A stretch of DNA of 64,000 nucleotides from Tetrahymena elliotti 4EA. Its lineage: Eukaryota > Ciliophora > Oligohymenophorea > Hymenostomatida > Tetrahymenidae. Shown here one piece after another: positions 37,001 through 49,700 of this stretch; within the stretch, counting starts at the first letter, position 1, and each line of letters opens with the position of its first letter. A model generated the notes under the pieces. The model was not told where the DNA came from, did no database searches, and was given only the letters and a program-made list of their open reading frames with translations. The stretch spans positions 309,014 through 373,013 of the forward strand of contig JH720364.1 in NCBI GenBank assembly GCA_000231825.2, given 5' to 3'. The position numbers were made by a program, and so were the translations under genes.

Positions 37001-39398
37001 TCTTTAAAATGAATCAATCAATTTAAATATGTAACAAAAACTTCTATAAAGAAAAACAGAAAAAATACTCATGTGTTACAACTGCTACGACTTCCCTTCT
37101 TCGTACTATTTATTATATGGTTTGATTTATGTCATTTTTCTGCCTGATTATCTTTTTAGTATTCATTGATTTTTTTACCATTTATTTATCTTTATTATGT
37201 AAATATATTTTTTGGCATAAAACATCAAAGCTGCGACGTCATAAAAAGAAATCCTTATCCTAAGTGTTGCAAGTAATTTATTAAATCTGTTTATGTAAAA
37301 TATTTGAAAGATTTAGACATTTTAGTGATACATATGATGATAATAATACTTTTTTTATTTGTAGTTTTCACCTTTCTTAATTATTGATAAAAAGAATGAT
37401 GTACTATTTTGAATTTAAATTTGTTTTGGATTTTAAGTAAGACATAGTAGATATGTGCTTAAAGAGATAGCTTATCTACTACTCATTTAAGATTAAATTT
37501 GAAAAGACTCAATTTAATTCATAAATTAATCTTTAACTATAATTAATAGACACTTCATTTGATCCAAATAATTGCTATTTCTACTTTGCTTTTTGTCATA
37601 AAAAAATAAATCTAATATTTTTCAATTTAAAATATCAAAACTAGGACATTAAAAAAAAGAAAATCATTATAATAAATATTAGATGCAATATATTTAATAC
37701 TAATTATGTAAAATATTTTAAGGCCTTTGTCACTTTAAAGATGCAAATAATAATAACTTATATTTTTTATTTATTTTTTACGCTAATAAAAATAATTATC
37801 TACTCTATTAAATTTAAAATATCTGAGTAGGGTATTAAATAAGACATGGTATATGTTCTTAAGCATATTACTTATCTACTATTCATTTAATTTTAAATTA
37901 CTCAATTTGGTACAGAAATCATTCTTTAAAAAATAATAAATAGACACTTCATTTGATCCAAAGAAATAAATAATCATTAATTTACTATTTCTACTTTGTT
38001 TTTTGTCACGAAAATAAAATTAATCAATCAAATTTATCTAAAAATAATCAAGATGTTAAACAAATTCATTAATTTATTATTACAAATACAATGAAATTAA
38101 ATTCAAATCTTTAATTGAAAAATAATTTTTTCTTCTTCTAATATTCTAAAATTATTTTCTCTGGAATTTTTAGGTTTTTTTAATTTATGATTATCTTTGG
38201 GTTTCTAAAATTAATTTTAAAATTTAAACTTTTCTCTAAATTTTTTACAAACAATACCTTAATTGATATCCTTTGGTTTGATTAAATGAATTTGAAAATT
38301 TTGGCTTTTCTCTAAATTTTTTATGACCAACATCTTAATTAGTATTCATTTTTATGAAAAATAATTTTTTTAAATAATAATTTATCTTTTGAAAAGAAAA
38401 AAAAGATTTAAAAATTCTTATAAGAGATTTATAATTTAATAAGCTTAAATATACAATTTAATTATATAATCTAAATAAGATTTATTTAAAAAATTGTTAA
38501 ATTTTAAGTTTATTGATTCATTAAACCAAATGAATAAACCTTATTTAATATTGAAGAGTTTCAAAGTATTCCAAAAATTATTATTTACTCAGTAAATTAA
38601 ATTATTTTATTTTAAATAAAGAATAAATCAATATTTCTCAAAAGAATTACCAAAATAAAAGCTTTAAGAGTATGTTAGACAAAAATATGCCTATAAAAAT
38701 GGTTTAATTAAATTTTAAGTTTTTAATTTGATAAAATACTCTTCATAAATAAAATTTATTCTTTTTGAAGACTTTTTTTAAATATTGAAGATTATCATTA
38801 AAAAAAATAAATCTATTTTGAATTAAAATGCTCTGACCTAAATGAAATTATGTGCAAATAAACTTGCTGTGATTAAAAAATTTATTTTATAATTATTAGA
38901 ATGAAATTTAAGCCTTTTCAATAGAATTCTAGCTTTGATTTCAAAAAATATGTATACTTTATTAATTTGAGATGAGGTATTAGTTTATAGATAATGTTAA
39001 AATTTTAAACTAAATTTTAAAAAATTCTTTTAAAAATTTGTGTTTATTAGCCCTTATTTGAGCTATAAATATACCTTGGTTTAGCAATTAACTATTAGAT
39101 ATTTTAATGATATAATCTAAGAAGATTAATTATTTTTACAAGAATTCATTGATAACTAATTAAAGCAAGAACAAATTTACTTAATTAGGTAAAGAATATT
39201 GAAAGCGATTCATTAGTTAGTTAGTTAATTATCCAAAGATAAATAAATACATATTAGCAAGTAACTACTTTAATAGAATTAGTTATATAAAATATTTTAC
39301 ATTAACTATTGTGGCTTATATGAAATGAATTAAGTTAAATTAAGATTGTTTTTTTAGTTTTTCAAAATGAAAATATTGCGTGATTAAAAGATTAAAAA
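34063..39398. other. Long intergenic region with repeats, no gene seen
   Basis: About 5.3 kb with no exon-like stretch on either strand and many poly-A/T tracts. It contains a duplicated block at 37290-38020, listed separately. Smaller related T-rich direct repeats lie at about 38215-38350, where a TTTCTCTAAATTTTTTA box occurs twice. Confidence 0.55.
37290..38020. repeat. Direct duplication of a ~400-base intergenic block
   Basis: Two diverged copies, about 37290-37620 and 37700-38020. Shared landmarks in order are ATGTAAAATATTT, a TAAGACAT(A/G)GTA box, ACTTATCTACTA.TCATTTAA, and TAGACACTTCATTTGATCCAAA. A CTATTTCTACTTTG(C/T)TTTTTGTCA box ends the series. The boxes are well conserved while the sequence between them has drifted. 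Confidence 0.85.
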
Positions 39399-40187
39399 AT
39401 GAATTATCACAAAATGAAAATAAAAGCAAAATAAAGATGTAAAAAAAATAATCAGCCAACAGATATATTCTTAAATAAATTATTTTATTGTAAAATTTAC
39501 AAAATCATTAATTTATGCATTTCAAATGTTTAATTTTCAGTTAATATTTTAAATACTATAGTGTAAAAATAAAAATCATATCTATTTGATTTTATAGATG
39601 CTGTAGGAGGTGGCTATGCTATTGGATTGATGGCAGGTGGAGGATTAGGATTTATTACAGGTAAATTAGCTCATTTTTTCATACAAATTATTATGAATTG
39701 CAATCAAAAAAGAAAAATAAAGAAATATTATCTACAACTGAATTTGTTTACTTTAATTTTATATTTGTAGGTTTCTTAAAATTTTCTGGAATGACATCAG
39801 AAAGAATAAGCAGTGGAATAGCTCATTTAAAATATTAAGGGGCAGATTATGGAAGTATATTCATTTTTTTTTCATTCGCTAATATTTAATAACATTTTTG
39901 AAAAGATTTATTTGCTAGATTTAATGCTGCTTTTATGATTTACAGGCTTGGTTTTTAAAAATATTGTTAATTTGATGACATTACAAGTATATTTTTAAGT
40001 TTCCCATTAACAGCAACAACTTTATCAGTATTTTAACATTTATTTTCTCTTTTAAATAATAATTATTTATTTTTTCATTTTTTAGCTCAGATAAGGATTA
40101 AAACCTGCTCTAGCAAATGGGCTGAGATCTTCTCTATTTGCTGTTGTTTTGTTCGGATATATGGGCTACTCAAGTTACTCAAAATGA
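39399..40187 (+). CDS. Divergent TIM17-family paralogue
   Basis: Five exons: 39399-39489, 39598-39660, 39771-39854, 39906-40027 and 40086-40187; about 153 residues. Exons 2-5 align with the canonical TIM17 gene just downstream. DAVGGGYAIGLMAGGGLG (allowing for the junction codon) matches the first membrane helix, GFLKFSGMTSERISSGI the loop, YGNLFARFNAAFMIYR the second helix, and LRQGLKPALANGLRSSLF the last. Introns after the first-helix Gly, after the GN pair and before the last helix fall at the same codon positions and phases as in the neighbour. The first exon is tentative because it lacks the usual PCP motif, and the real start may differ. There is no C-terminal coiled tail. By family this is an inner-mitochondrial-membrane translocase or related protein; reading frames are intact, so it is not an obvious pseudogene. 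Confidence 0.75.
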
Positions 40188-41634
40188 AAACAATACTTTA
40201 ATTTCAAATGATATTATTCAAAAGTTATTTATACTAATCCTAATTTAAGTAAATTATATAAGTTTTTAAATATTGTATTTATTATCAGAAATTCATTTTC
40301 TTTCTCAATCATACTCATTTCTTATTTTATTGATTGTATTTTAAAAATCATTCTATATTTTCTCACATATCCCTTTATAACAATTACAAATTAAAAAATT
40401 TTCATTTTAACATTAATTTAATTTAATTCAAAAAATATTTCCATGTTTTGAATTATTAGAAAATAAAATCAATCATAATTTACTATAAATCATAATAAAG
40501 TAATAGAGAGAAGAAATAAAATAAGAAATAATATCAATTTAAATTTTCAATTTGGTTTTAAAAACAATTCATACTTTCTTTCCAAATCAAAATTATTTGA
40601 ATTATTTATTATATTATAATTTTTTCTTCAATTTATGCTCATTAAAAGAAATTTTATTTTCATTGTTGAAATATATTTTTTAAAAATAGATTTTAAGAGA
40701 AGCAAAATAATTATTATACTATGATTTCTGAAATAAGATATCTTATTAAAATATAGAAATTTATTAAAAATTATTAATAATCTAAATTTTTTATTTTATT
40801 ATTTTTTAGTTCCTCTAATCACTCAAAATAAGACAACTTACAATAAAAAAAATTTAATAAATCTACGGAAAATATGGCGTCTAACCAATAATGTATCAAT
40901 CAAGAGTATTTGTTTTATCTTCATTTTATCAGTATTTAAAAAAATAAAATAAAAAATTTTTTCATTGCAAATTTCATTTAAAAGATTAAAAAATAATAGT
41001 AAGTTAAAAAATAAAGCAAATCATAAATTAATTATTAAAAAGCTTAAATAAAAATAATTTTAAATTAAATCAAAAATTTAAAATATCTTTTTATAATGAA
41101 TATTAAGGTTGAAAAAATATTTTAAATAAAATAATGAAATTACTATGAATAAATTTAAAAATATTAGTAAGTAATTAAAAGTAAATTATTTAATATTTTG
41201 GATGGAATTTTCTGAATTAAATAATAAAAGAATCTTCTAGAAGTGAATGAACTACTTTGTGTTTGAAGCGAAATTATTATAAATTTAAAGAAATTTTATT
41301 TGAGGTGGTAATGATGCATGTGTATAGCATGGAAGATATCTAAATGAATAATTAAATTGAAAAAGAAAGATAAATAGATAGATATAAAGAATGACAGATA
41401 GAATTAATTTGCAATTTTAATTTTAATTGTCATATGGATTTATCTTTGGTTTTGCTTTGGCATTATCAAGTTTGTTTTTTCATTAAAAAATGAATATTTT
41501 TGTATGTATCGAATAGTTAGTGAATTAAAATTTATATTAATCAAAAATACCAAAAACAATACAAACAACTCAAAATTCACTTTTTGAAAAGTAAAACTTT
41601 AATTTATAAAATTTGAATAGCAAACTTAGTTAAG
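40188..41634. other. Intergenic, no gene seen
   Basis: AT-rich spacer between the two TIM17-family genes. No exon, RNA or repeat was recognised. The last part would be the promoter of the canonical TIM17 gene. Confidence 0.6.
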
Positions 41635-42809
41635 ATGATTGGAGAAAAACCTTGCCCTTATAGAATTATTGACGATATTGGTGGTGCCTATTCAATGGGT
41701 GCTTTCGCTGGTTGCATCATTTATTTCATTAAAGGTAATTTAATTGGATCATTTAATTTTTTTAGAGGAATAATCATTTTCTAAGCTAGATCAAAGTCAA
41801 AATACAAATTAAGATGATTTTCTTTAATGCTTATAATCAAATCTATTCATTTATTTACTAAAAAAAACACTTTTTTATTCAAATAGGTATGTACTACGCT
41901 CCCTCTTCTGAACGTTTCTCTCAAGGATTCGATCTTCTTAGAAAAAGAGCCCCTATCTTAGGAGGTATTTTTTAATGACTTTTAAATAAAATCTTAAAAA
42001 TTTCATAGGATTATTAAGCAAATGCAGCTTAAAGTTTTAAATATTATGATTGTTTATCATTACAATTAGAAAGAATATTTATAATTTTTGATAGCAAGAG
42101 CTATTTTAAATCTTTTTTTGAAAAAATAGGTAACTTCGCTATGTGGGGTGCTTTGTTCACTATTTCAGAATGCGCTTTGGTTCATTATAGATAAGTAGAA
42201 GACAACTGGAATAAAGTTGCCGGTGGTTTCATTACCGGTGCTACCTTATCAGTAAATATTAACTTATAATTTATTAACATCAAATCAAAAGTAATAAGCA
42301 AGCAAGCAAGCAAGCAACACAAATAAACAAACAAACAAACAAACAAACAAATAAATAAATAATAATAAGTATTTTACTCTTGAAAAGATAGGAGGAGATA
42401 AAAATTTTAAAGCCTAAGAAAATGAATTAATAATTTAACTGTTTATGAATAATAGATTAGAGGTGGATATAAGTCAGCCCTTCAGTAAGGTATTATAGGT
42501 GGCATATTTTTAGGGTGCTTCGCGTTTGTAGAAATGGCTATGATGAAGTTTTCCAGAAAAGCTTAATTAGAATAGAGAGAAATGGAATACAATATGCATA
42601 TGGAATAATAACTTAGTATGTTAAAAGAATAAAGACCTGGTAATTAATTAATTAATTCCTAAATTAAAATGTCAAATAATTAAATACTTATTAAATTAAT
42701 ATAAACAGATATATATGCCGAAATTGAAAGATAATAAGAATTAAGAAAGAAAAGAACCTAAGATCAAGCTTCTAATAGTACTAGCGGAAAAGTCTTAGCT
42801 TTCTCTTGA
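41635..42809 (+). CDS. TIM17: TIM17, mitochondrial inner-membrane translocase subunit
   Basis: Five exons: 41635-41734, 41887-41964, 42130-42251, 42456-42639 and 42709-42809; 194 residues, all junctions in phase. The start MIGEKPCPYRIIDDIGGAYS is the classic TIM17 N-terminus. It is followed by GCIIYFIKG, a loop with KRAPILGGNFAMWG, SECALVHYR, then ITGATLSIRGGYKSALQQGI. Four membrane helices end at about residue 140. A charged, probably coiled C-terminal tail of about 50 residues follows; it is longer than the usual TIM17 tail. By family it is a core subunit of the TIM23 presequence translocase. The intron at 42252-42455 carries AGCA and AAAC microsatellites. It sits in tandem with a diverged copy at 39399-40187. 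Confidence 0.95.
42297..42366. repeat. AGCA then AAAC/AAAT microsatellites in TIM17 intron
   Basis: About five AGCA tetramers run into about six AAAC and several AAAT tetramers, all inside the intron 42252-42455. Confidence 0.9.
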
Positions 42810-43040
42810 AAATATTTATCACAGCTAAATTTTATTTAAAATTTTACTAAAACTCAAAAGAAAGTTTATTTGATTGTCAGCAGCACCTTTCTTTGATAAT
42901 AAAAATAAATAAATAAATAAATAAACAATAAAAAATAATATAAAAGCAATAATTATAAATAATTACATATATCTTAGCATTATAATTTGGATAAATTTAA
43001 TATAATTTGTAGACTTTCAATATCCTTTGTTGATTATTAA

Positions 43041-43111
43041 TTGGTTGGTTAGTTAGTTAGTTAGTTAGTTAGTTAGCAACTTGCTCACTTACTTACTTAC
43101 TTACTTACTTC
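43041..43111. repeat. Opposed TTAG and ACTT tetranucleotide arrays
   Basis: About seven TTAG units followed within ten bases by about six ACTT units. The two tracts can partly pair, because ACTT-type and TTAG-type tracts are near-complementary in register. Confidence 0.85.
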
Positions 43112-43855
43112 ATAAAATATTCAAAGAAGATCAAAACCAGAAATAAGACTCTTGATATTTTTAATATTCATTCATAATCATCTAAATTAATAATTAAAAT
43201 TGCAAGTAAATCAATTAATAAATTCTCATAAAAACTTTAGCCAAAAACAAACAAACAAACAAAAATGAATGAATGAATTTCTTAATTTAAATTATAAAAT
43301 TAAAATTTACAGCTTGCTTTATGCTTGGTCTTTTGAACCTGTATTATTTGATCTTGTGCAAATCTTTAATAATTAACTACAAAACCAATTAATCAAGTGA
43401 ACATTTAAAAATTGGCTTTAATCTTTTTAATCCAATTTACAAATTAAATATAAAACAAAAAGATTTTGTTACTCAATATCATAAATTTATCTTTAAACAT
43501 AACGTAAATATATATTATTAAATATTGTATTAATTTATCTGATTGCATATATGTACATACACACATCTCTATCTATCACCACATTCATTTATTTCCTTCA
43601 TTCATTTTTTATCCTAAAAATTATCTTGTTTAGCTCTAGATGATTATTTAATAACGGACACAAGCATAAAAGCAAGCATTAATGCATATATAAACTAACT
43701 TTACTTAAATTCTCATAATAAACTAAACAAATCATTCATAATTTTTAAAAATATCTATCAGAAGTATCAGATGGTATTATTTTTTTTAAATATACATACA
43801 GCTAAATAGTTATAGCAAGTATTGATAAACTTGGGATTGGGCAAAAATTTTAGCT

Positions 43856-43955
43856 NNNNNNNNNNNNNNNNNNNNNNNNNNNNNNNNNNNNNNNNNNNNN
43901 NNNNNNNNNNNNNNNNNNNNNNNNNNNNNNNNNNNNNNNNNNNNNNNNNNNNNNN
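43856..43955. other. Assembly gap (100 N)
   Basis: Exactly 100 N, a typical placeholder for a gap of unknown size. Flanking sequence is AT-rich and noncoding. Confidence 1.
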
Positions 43956-44642
43956 AAATTAAGATAAAAATTAAAAATTTTTATTTTTTAAAGAAATGAA
44001 AGATTTACTTTAAACATTAAACTAAATAAAAATAAAAACAAACAATTTTTATAAATTAAAATATTTAGTATTTTAAAAAAATTATTTAAACAACATTTTA
44101 CCAACTTTAAATATCAACTTATAAATAAATTTGAATGAAATAATAAAAATGAATAAATGAGCCATACTAATATCAAGTAAACAAATTGAAATTAGTCAGT
44201 TGTTACTTTTAAACTAAGTTATTTGAGTTAAGATTTTATTTTATTCTTAAAATATCTTTGTGAATTCTTAATTAAAATAATTTTAATATTTTTTGTATGA
44301 ATATCTCTTTGAATAATTAAATTAGATTATTTATTATTAACTTGAAGATAATACGTTTATTAGATTTAGTCAATTTACTAATTTATTATCAAATTTCCTT
44401 CATTCTAATAAATTAATAAATAATGTAGTCCAATTTAAATAAATAGTTCAAGAGAGAATGAAGAAAAAATTAATTAGATACCATTAAATATTCTAAAAGA
44501 TTACTAGGATTTTTTAAAGGAATACTAAGAAAGAGGAAAATAAAAACTTTTGTATTATATTCTAATTACCTCTCAAAATAATAAAAAAATTTTATTAAAT
44601 TAAATCAAACACTTTGGATTTGTAAAGAAAGTTTAGGAAAAC

Positions 44643-45779
44643 ATGAAAGTTTTATCTTAAAAGCCTCTTTTGAATATTTATCCAGAATTAGAAAACTCTG
44701 ATGATGTAACTCAAGATTTTATTTTTATGTGTCCAGTGATAAAAAGTTAGATAAATAGTTCATAATCTTTGCTGATAGGAAGTCTTTGCTTTTGTTTAAT
44801 TGATAATTATGTCAAAAATTTAGATATCCAATCAATTAAGTATTTGAGGGATCTTTTTGTTTAGTTAGAGAAATAGTCAGAATATCAATTTATTGAATAA
44901 GAGATACAGCAGATTAAATGCATGAGAGCCCTATTATCTGGAATATATAAAAAATTAAAGAGCTGCTAGCCATGTAAAAAGTGTTAGTAATGTTAAAAGA
45001 TAGAAGCATGTGAAACATTTAGCAAATAATCACTTTTCGAAAATTGTGATTACTTAACTAATTTAGAGAAAGAAATCTTTGAAAAAGACAAAAGTAATAA
45101 GGCTGGTTTAACTTTTGTAGAGTACTTCGAATTTTGCGCTTCTCTTATTCTGTAAGAAAGAGTTGCAAATTTTGCCTAAATAAATAATAGTTTATAATAG
45201 TAAGATATTTAAAATATGCTCAACATAGTTTTTTAAGCAGATGAAACATAAAAGGAATTACAAGCAGTTAACTTACAGAAATCTTTTGAATTGATTTGCA
45301 AACTATTCAACATTAAAGGCACCATCTATTATGAATTAAATAAAAATTATTTAGTTAAATTGGGTGAATATGAAGACCAACAAAATGATAATCTTACTGC
45401 TTAATAAGGCTATAATATAATTTTTAATAATTAATTTAGTAGCTTTAGATTTGGTTACTGTACATTAAAAAATAATGAGCTGAACATGCTTAAAGAGAAG
45501 ATTTATAATCAAAGTGATAATCTTTAAATTCTTGAATAAAGCCTAAATATTTCTTAAAATCCTAGATAATTCCCGGATGTATAAGAAAAAATTCAATAAG
45601 CTTTTCAATTATAATAATTGAACTAATAAATTATGGAAGAAAACGAAAAATTAGTTGAAAATTTAAACATCTATCTTTCAACTAATGTCAATTAAAATTA
45701 GTAAATTTTGGATCTATAAAAATAAATTGCCATATTAGAAAGCGAAATTGAATCTATAAAAATTAAGTATAGGGTTTGA
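44643..45779 (+). CDS. Cys-cluster / coiled-coil protein, function unknown
   Basis: Single-exon ciliate-code ORF of 378 residues, TGA at 45777-45779. Near residue 108 there is a dense cluster CQPCKKCQQC (Cys at 108, 111, 114, 117), with further Cys downstream (EAC, ENC). This could bind a metal, but it is not a zinc finger I recognise. The middle is Gln/Glu-rich with hydrophobic heptads (QADETQKELQAVNLQKSFEL). The last ~120 residues look like coiled coil (EENEKLVENLNIYLS, then ILDLQKQIAILESEIE). There is no signal peptide or membrane segment. The start gives MKVLSQKPLLNIYPELE; no earlier in-frame ATG close by looks better. The assembly gap lies about 700 bases upstream, so an upstream exon cannot be excluded. 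Confidence 0.8.
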
Positions 45780-46740
45780 TTATTAAAATCATTCATTTTC
45801 TTACCTCTACCTTTCATTTTTCTTTCTTTATATTTTGTTTTTATTACAAATTTTATTCATTAAAAACACCTCTTTGAGCAAAACTCATATTGATCCAAAC
45901 CATAGTTAGTCATCCAACTAACTAAATAACTCATAAATATCGTTTTATTTTTAGAATTAATTAACCTAAAAAAATTTATTTTCTCTTTTTTGATCATTTT
46001 TCAATACTTTTTAATTATTTTCTTTAAATTAAAAATAAATTTTTAACACACTAACTAATTAATTATTTACATTTTAATCTGTATCTTAAATTAAAAGCCT
46101 AAAAAATGTTTTTCTCATTAAAAAAATATTTCTCTAAAATAAAATTAATTTATTTTTAAAAACACATTTAAAAAAATGAAAAAATTTGTTTAAATATATC
46201 CTACGTATTAGATAACATATCTCCAAAATATACTTAATTGTGATTTATTACAAAAAGCATTATTATATTATACTAAATTATATTGAAACTGACTGAATAA
46301 GAAAATAAAAAAATTAAAAGAAATATTTTCTTTTTCATTAAAATAAGTAACAAAACAATAAAATTTATTTTTTCACAAAGAAATGTTTTTTTACATGAAG
46401 ATTTTGTTTATATTTTTTTTAAAATTAAATAAATTATTTTTTTTGCAATTTAAATAAATAAAGTTGGGTTTAAACATTAATTAAATTGATGCTTTTCTTG
46501 TCACTTTGTTGAAATATTTTGATAAGCTTTTCAATTATTTTTTTATAAAAAAAATTAAATTCAAAATGATAGGCTATTTTAATTGGAGATTTTGTTAAGA
46601 GGCATAATAAAATAATTAGAAGCAATTGCTAAAATTATGAATAATAAATAATGAAAATCACAATCATAAATACTACTATTAATCATATAAATAAATAAAT
46701 AAAGATGTTATGTTTAATGAATTTTCAAGAATTAATTTAA
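45780..46740. other. Intergenic, no gene seen
   Basis: Convergent 3' spacer between the Cys-cluster gene (+) and CTF18 (-). It is very AT-rich with no exon-like stretch. Confidence 0.6.
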
Positions 46741-49700
46741 TCACATGAAGAGCTAAGACATTTTTACATCATATTTGATAGGAATACTAACTCCTTCTCT
46801 AAATTTATATAAAAATGAAGCATCTTCTCCTTCTACTCTTTTTTTCCTTTTGTTTACTTTTTTATTGTATTAATTATCAAGCATTTCAATATTCATTAAT
46901 TTTTCTTCTAATTTCTTTTACTAGATATCCTAATTTTTATTTTAAAAGCATTAATTAATTTCTTTTTAAATGAATAAATGAATTTTATATTCTAATAAGT
47001 ATCATAAGTAAAAAGTAAAAGTAATTTATCAAAAAGTAAAAACTATTTACATCATCTGCCATCTCTCTAGCAAGAGTTTTTTAGTGACTAATTATATCAT
47101 AGTTCTTTAAAATAAAATGTATTGATCTCTCATTTAATCTTTGTACTGGAACATCGTTCTAAGTAATTTGAATATAATTTTACTTTATGAAAATTTTTAT
47201 ATTAGAAATTTACTCCAAACAAAAGCAATCTTTCTATTTAAGGAGTGAAATATATATTGAATTTTTAGCCATTTCTATCTATTTTAAATGGATTATCTAA
47301 TAATTTTAAATTGAAATCTATCATAATGCTTAAAGATGTATATAAATCTTTCTTCTCACCATCACTAATAATATTCTAATAAAAATAATTTAATTTTTTA
47401 TTTATTTATTAATTAATTACTGATGAAATATTAGGTTATATTATTTGATAAATATTTGATATATAATCAAGCACGAAATTCTTATTATTCAAATAAGGAG
47501 CATCAGTGGTAGGTAGATTTTCTAGTAAGCTTTCTATGCAATCTATTGCTGCTTTCTATTTATTTAAAATTTTTATTTTAATCATTCCTTTAAAAAATTA
47601 AATGAGAAATTGAAACAAAAATTTAAATATTTTTGATTTATTTAAGCAATTAAATTAAAATCTTTCCTTGAATTCGTCAATTTAAATTCATTTAATTTAG
47701 TTTTCGCTATTAAAATGACCTAATTAATAAACTTAAAAATAATAATTTAAAGAATTCTTTTACATATCTTTTTTTGAGAGGGAAACTATCTCTTGGATAA
47801 TCTAACTTAACTCTTTCTTAACCTTTAAGATTGAGACCAAAATTAATAATGGGAAGAGAAATAAACTTTGTCATCTCATAATTGTGTTTCAGTAAATTAC
47901 TTTCTAAGATTTCTGCCAAAGACAAATCATCCTAATCAATAAAAAATCAAGTAAAATTATTAACAAATTGTTTCTTTTTGAAAAAGATTGTTACTAAAAA
48001 CTAAGGGATTTTATCAAAGAATCTTTCAGTATTTTTTATTTTACTATAATTCAATAGAGTTGCTTCAATTAGTTAATCTGGCTATGTATTCTTAATTAAA
48101 GTATGTATAGTATATCTAAGAATGCTATTTTATTAAATCAAATTATAAAAATGTGTTTTAAATTATTCAATTTCGAATATCTCCATTAAGTAAAATAATA
48201 CTAAGTGCTAATAATACTATTAAACTCAGAATATTCATTTTTAGTTTTTAAAATTTTAGTTTTACTTGAATACACTTTTTAACTTTTATGAATTGATGAG
48301 GAATATTCAATTAAAATTGCAAAAAATTGTTGAAATTACTCAATTTTAGTGTGCCTTTTTTAGATGGGAGGCATCATAATACACTCTAAAAGCTCGAGAA
48401 TACTTTTGGAATTATTTTTTTCTTCCATGATAATTTAATCAATTGATATCTTAGAGCGATTATTTTGTTTTTAAATTTTGGAAATCATTTATAGATTCAT
48501 TAATGTTGATCTAATATCATTCTCATTATGATCACATATCTTTTGAAGTCCTAATTAATCTATGCTTAACTTTTCCTTATGGCAAATCTCTCTCAATCTT
48601 TGCAAAAGTTTATCACTCTTAGCCTTGGTGAAATTAAACACAAAAGCTTTTTTTCTAAGCTCTCTTAACCCTTTGCTATATACATCATTACAGATAAAGA
48701 TAACTGGTCTTCTAATATGAACATTTTATGATGCTTGCTTTTGTGCTTCTTCTTCAACAATTTTATCATCATCGTTATCATCATCCCCATCTTCGTCATC
48801 TTCATCTTTTTTCTTCTTCTTTTTAAGGTCAGGTTTCTTTTTTGCTGCTTAATTATTTTATTTGGCTTAACCTTCTCCAGCTCCCTTCTTTTGTATATTC
48901 TTTTATCCTTTGAAAATAAAATCTAATAAATGATTAACAGCTCCCTATTTATTTTTAACAAAATATTTACACAAATAAGCTTAGCTTTCTCTAAACATAA
49001 ATAAACTAAATAAATTAATTATTTTTACATGGCTTTCTGACTCCATAGCACCGTCTACTTCATCAACAATAATCAAAGAAGGCTTATCTTTTTAATCATC
49101 TGATTGATTTTCATTTTTAAATTGCAAAGCTTCATTTCTTGTGACTGTTTCAATTTTTTCAATCAACTTAGCAGCAGTTCTTTCTTCTGATGCATTGATC
49201 TAATTAAATACAAATAATATCAATGATGGAAAATATTTTATGAAAAGCAATTTACTTCGATAACTTTATATCCACAATGTCTTGCTACTGTTCTAGCCAA
49301 AGTTGTTTTACCAGAACCTGGAGGCCCAGCAAGAAGAATAACACTATTTTACATTTTTTAAACAGAATAATCATCACTTAAATCAAAATAAAAAGGCTTT
49401 TATCCTGCATATTAGAACTTATTGTTGCCAAATCCTTAAAACTATTTATTTTATTCGCCCCCTTAAAATCCTTTATTTTAGTTGCCTTCTTCTTCATTCT
49501 TATTATTGTTGTTGTTAATGATTGTTTTTTGAGTTTAACCAAAAATATTTCTTGTGTATGCAAAGCTCTAGTTATTGTATTAATTTTGATAGATATTCTT
49601 TTTCAATTTTTTCTTAAACACAATAGGATCCCATGCTTTTAGCCAGCACATAACTTCTCTATTAATTTTATCAAAACTGAGTAACTCATCAAATCTTTTT

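Larger units (their letters stand above)
42810..44642. other. Intergenic, contains assembly gap
   Basis: AT-rich, with microsatellites at 42900-42925 and 43041-43111 and a 100-N gap at 43856-43955. No gene is visible on either side of the gap, but content hidden in it cannot be judged. Confidence 0.5.

Noticed and set aside
39399..40187. Upstream TIM17 copy as a pseudogene
   Set aside because: All exons after the first are intact and in phase, and intron positions match the canonical gene. Divergence alone does not make it a pseudogene.
48735..48926. Plus-strand hydrophobic ORF
   Set aside because: Antisense to the Asp/Glu-rich insert of CTF18. The minus-strand ORF at 49378-49563 likewise lies in a wrong frame of a CTF18 exon.
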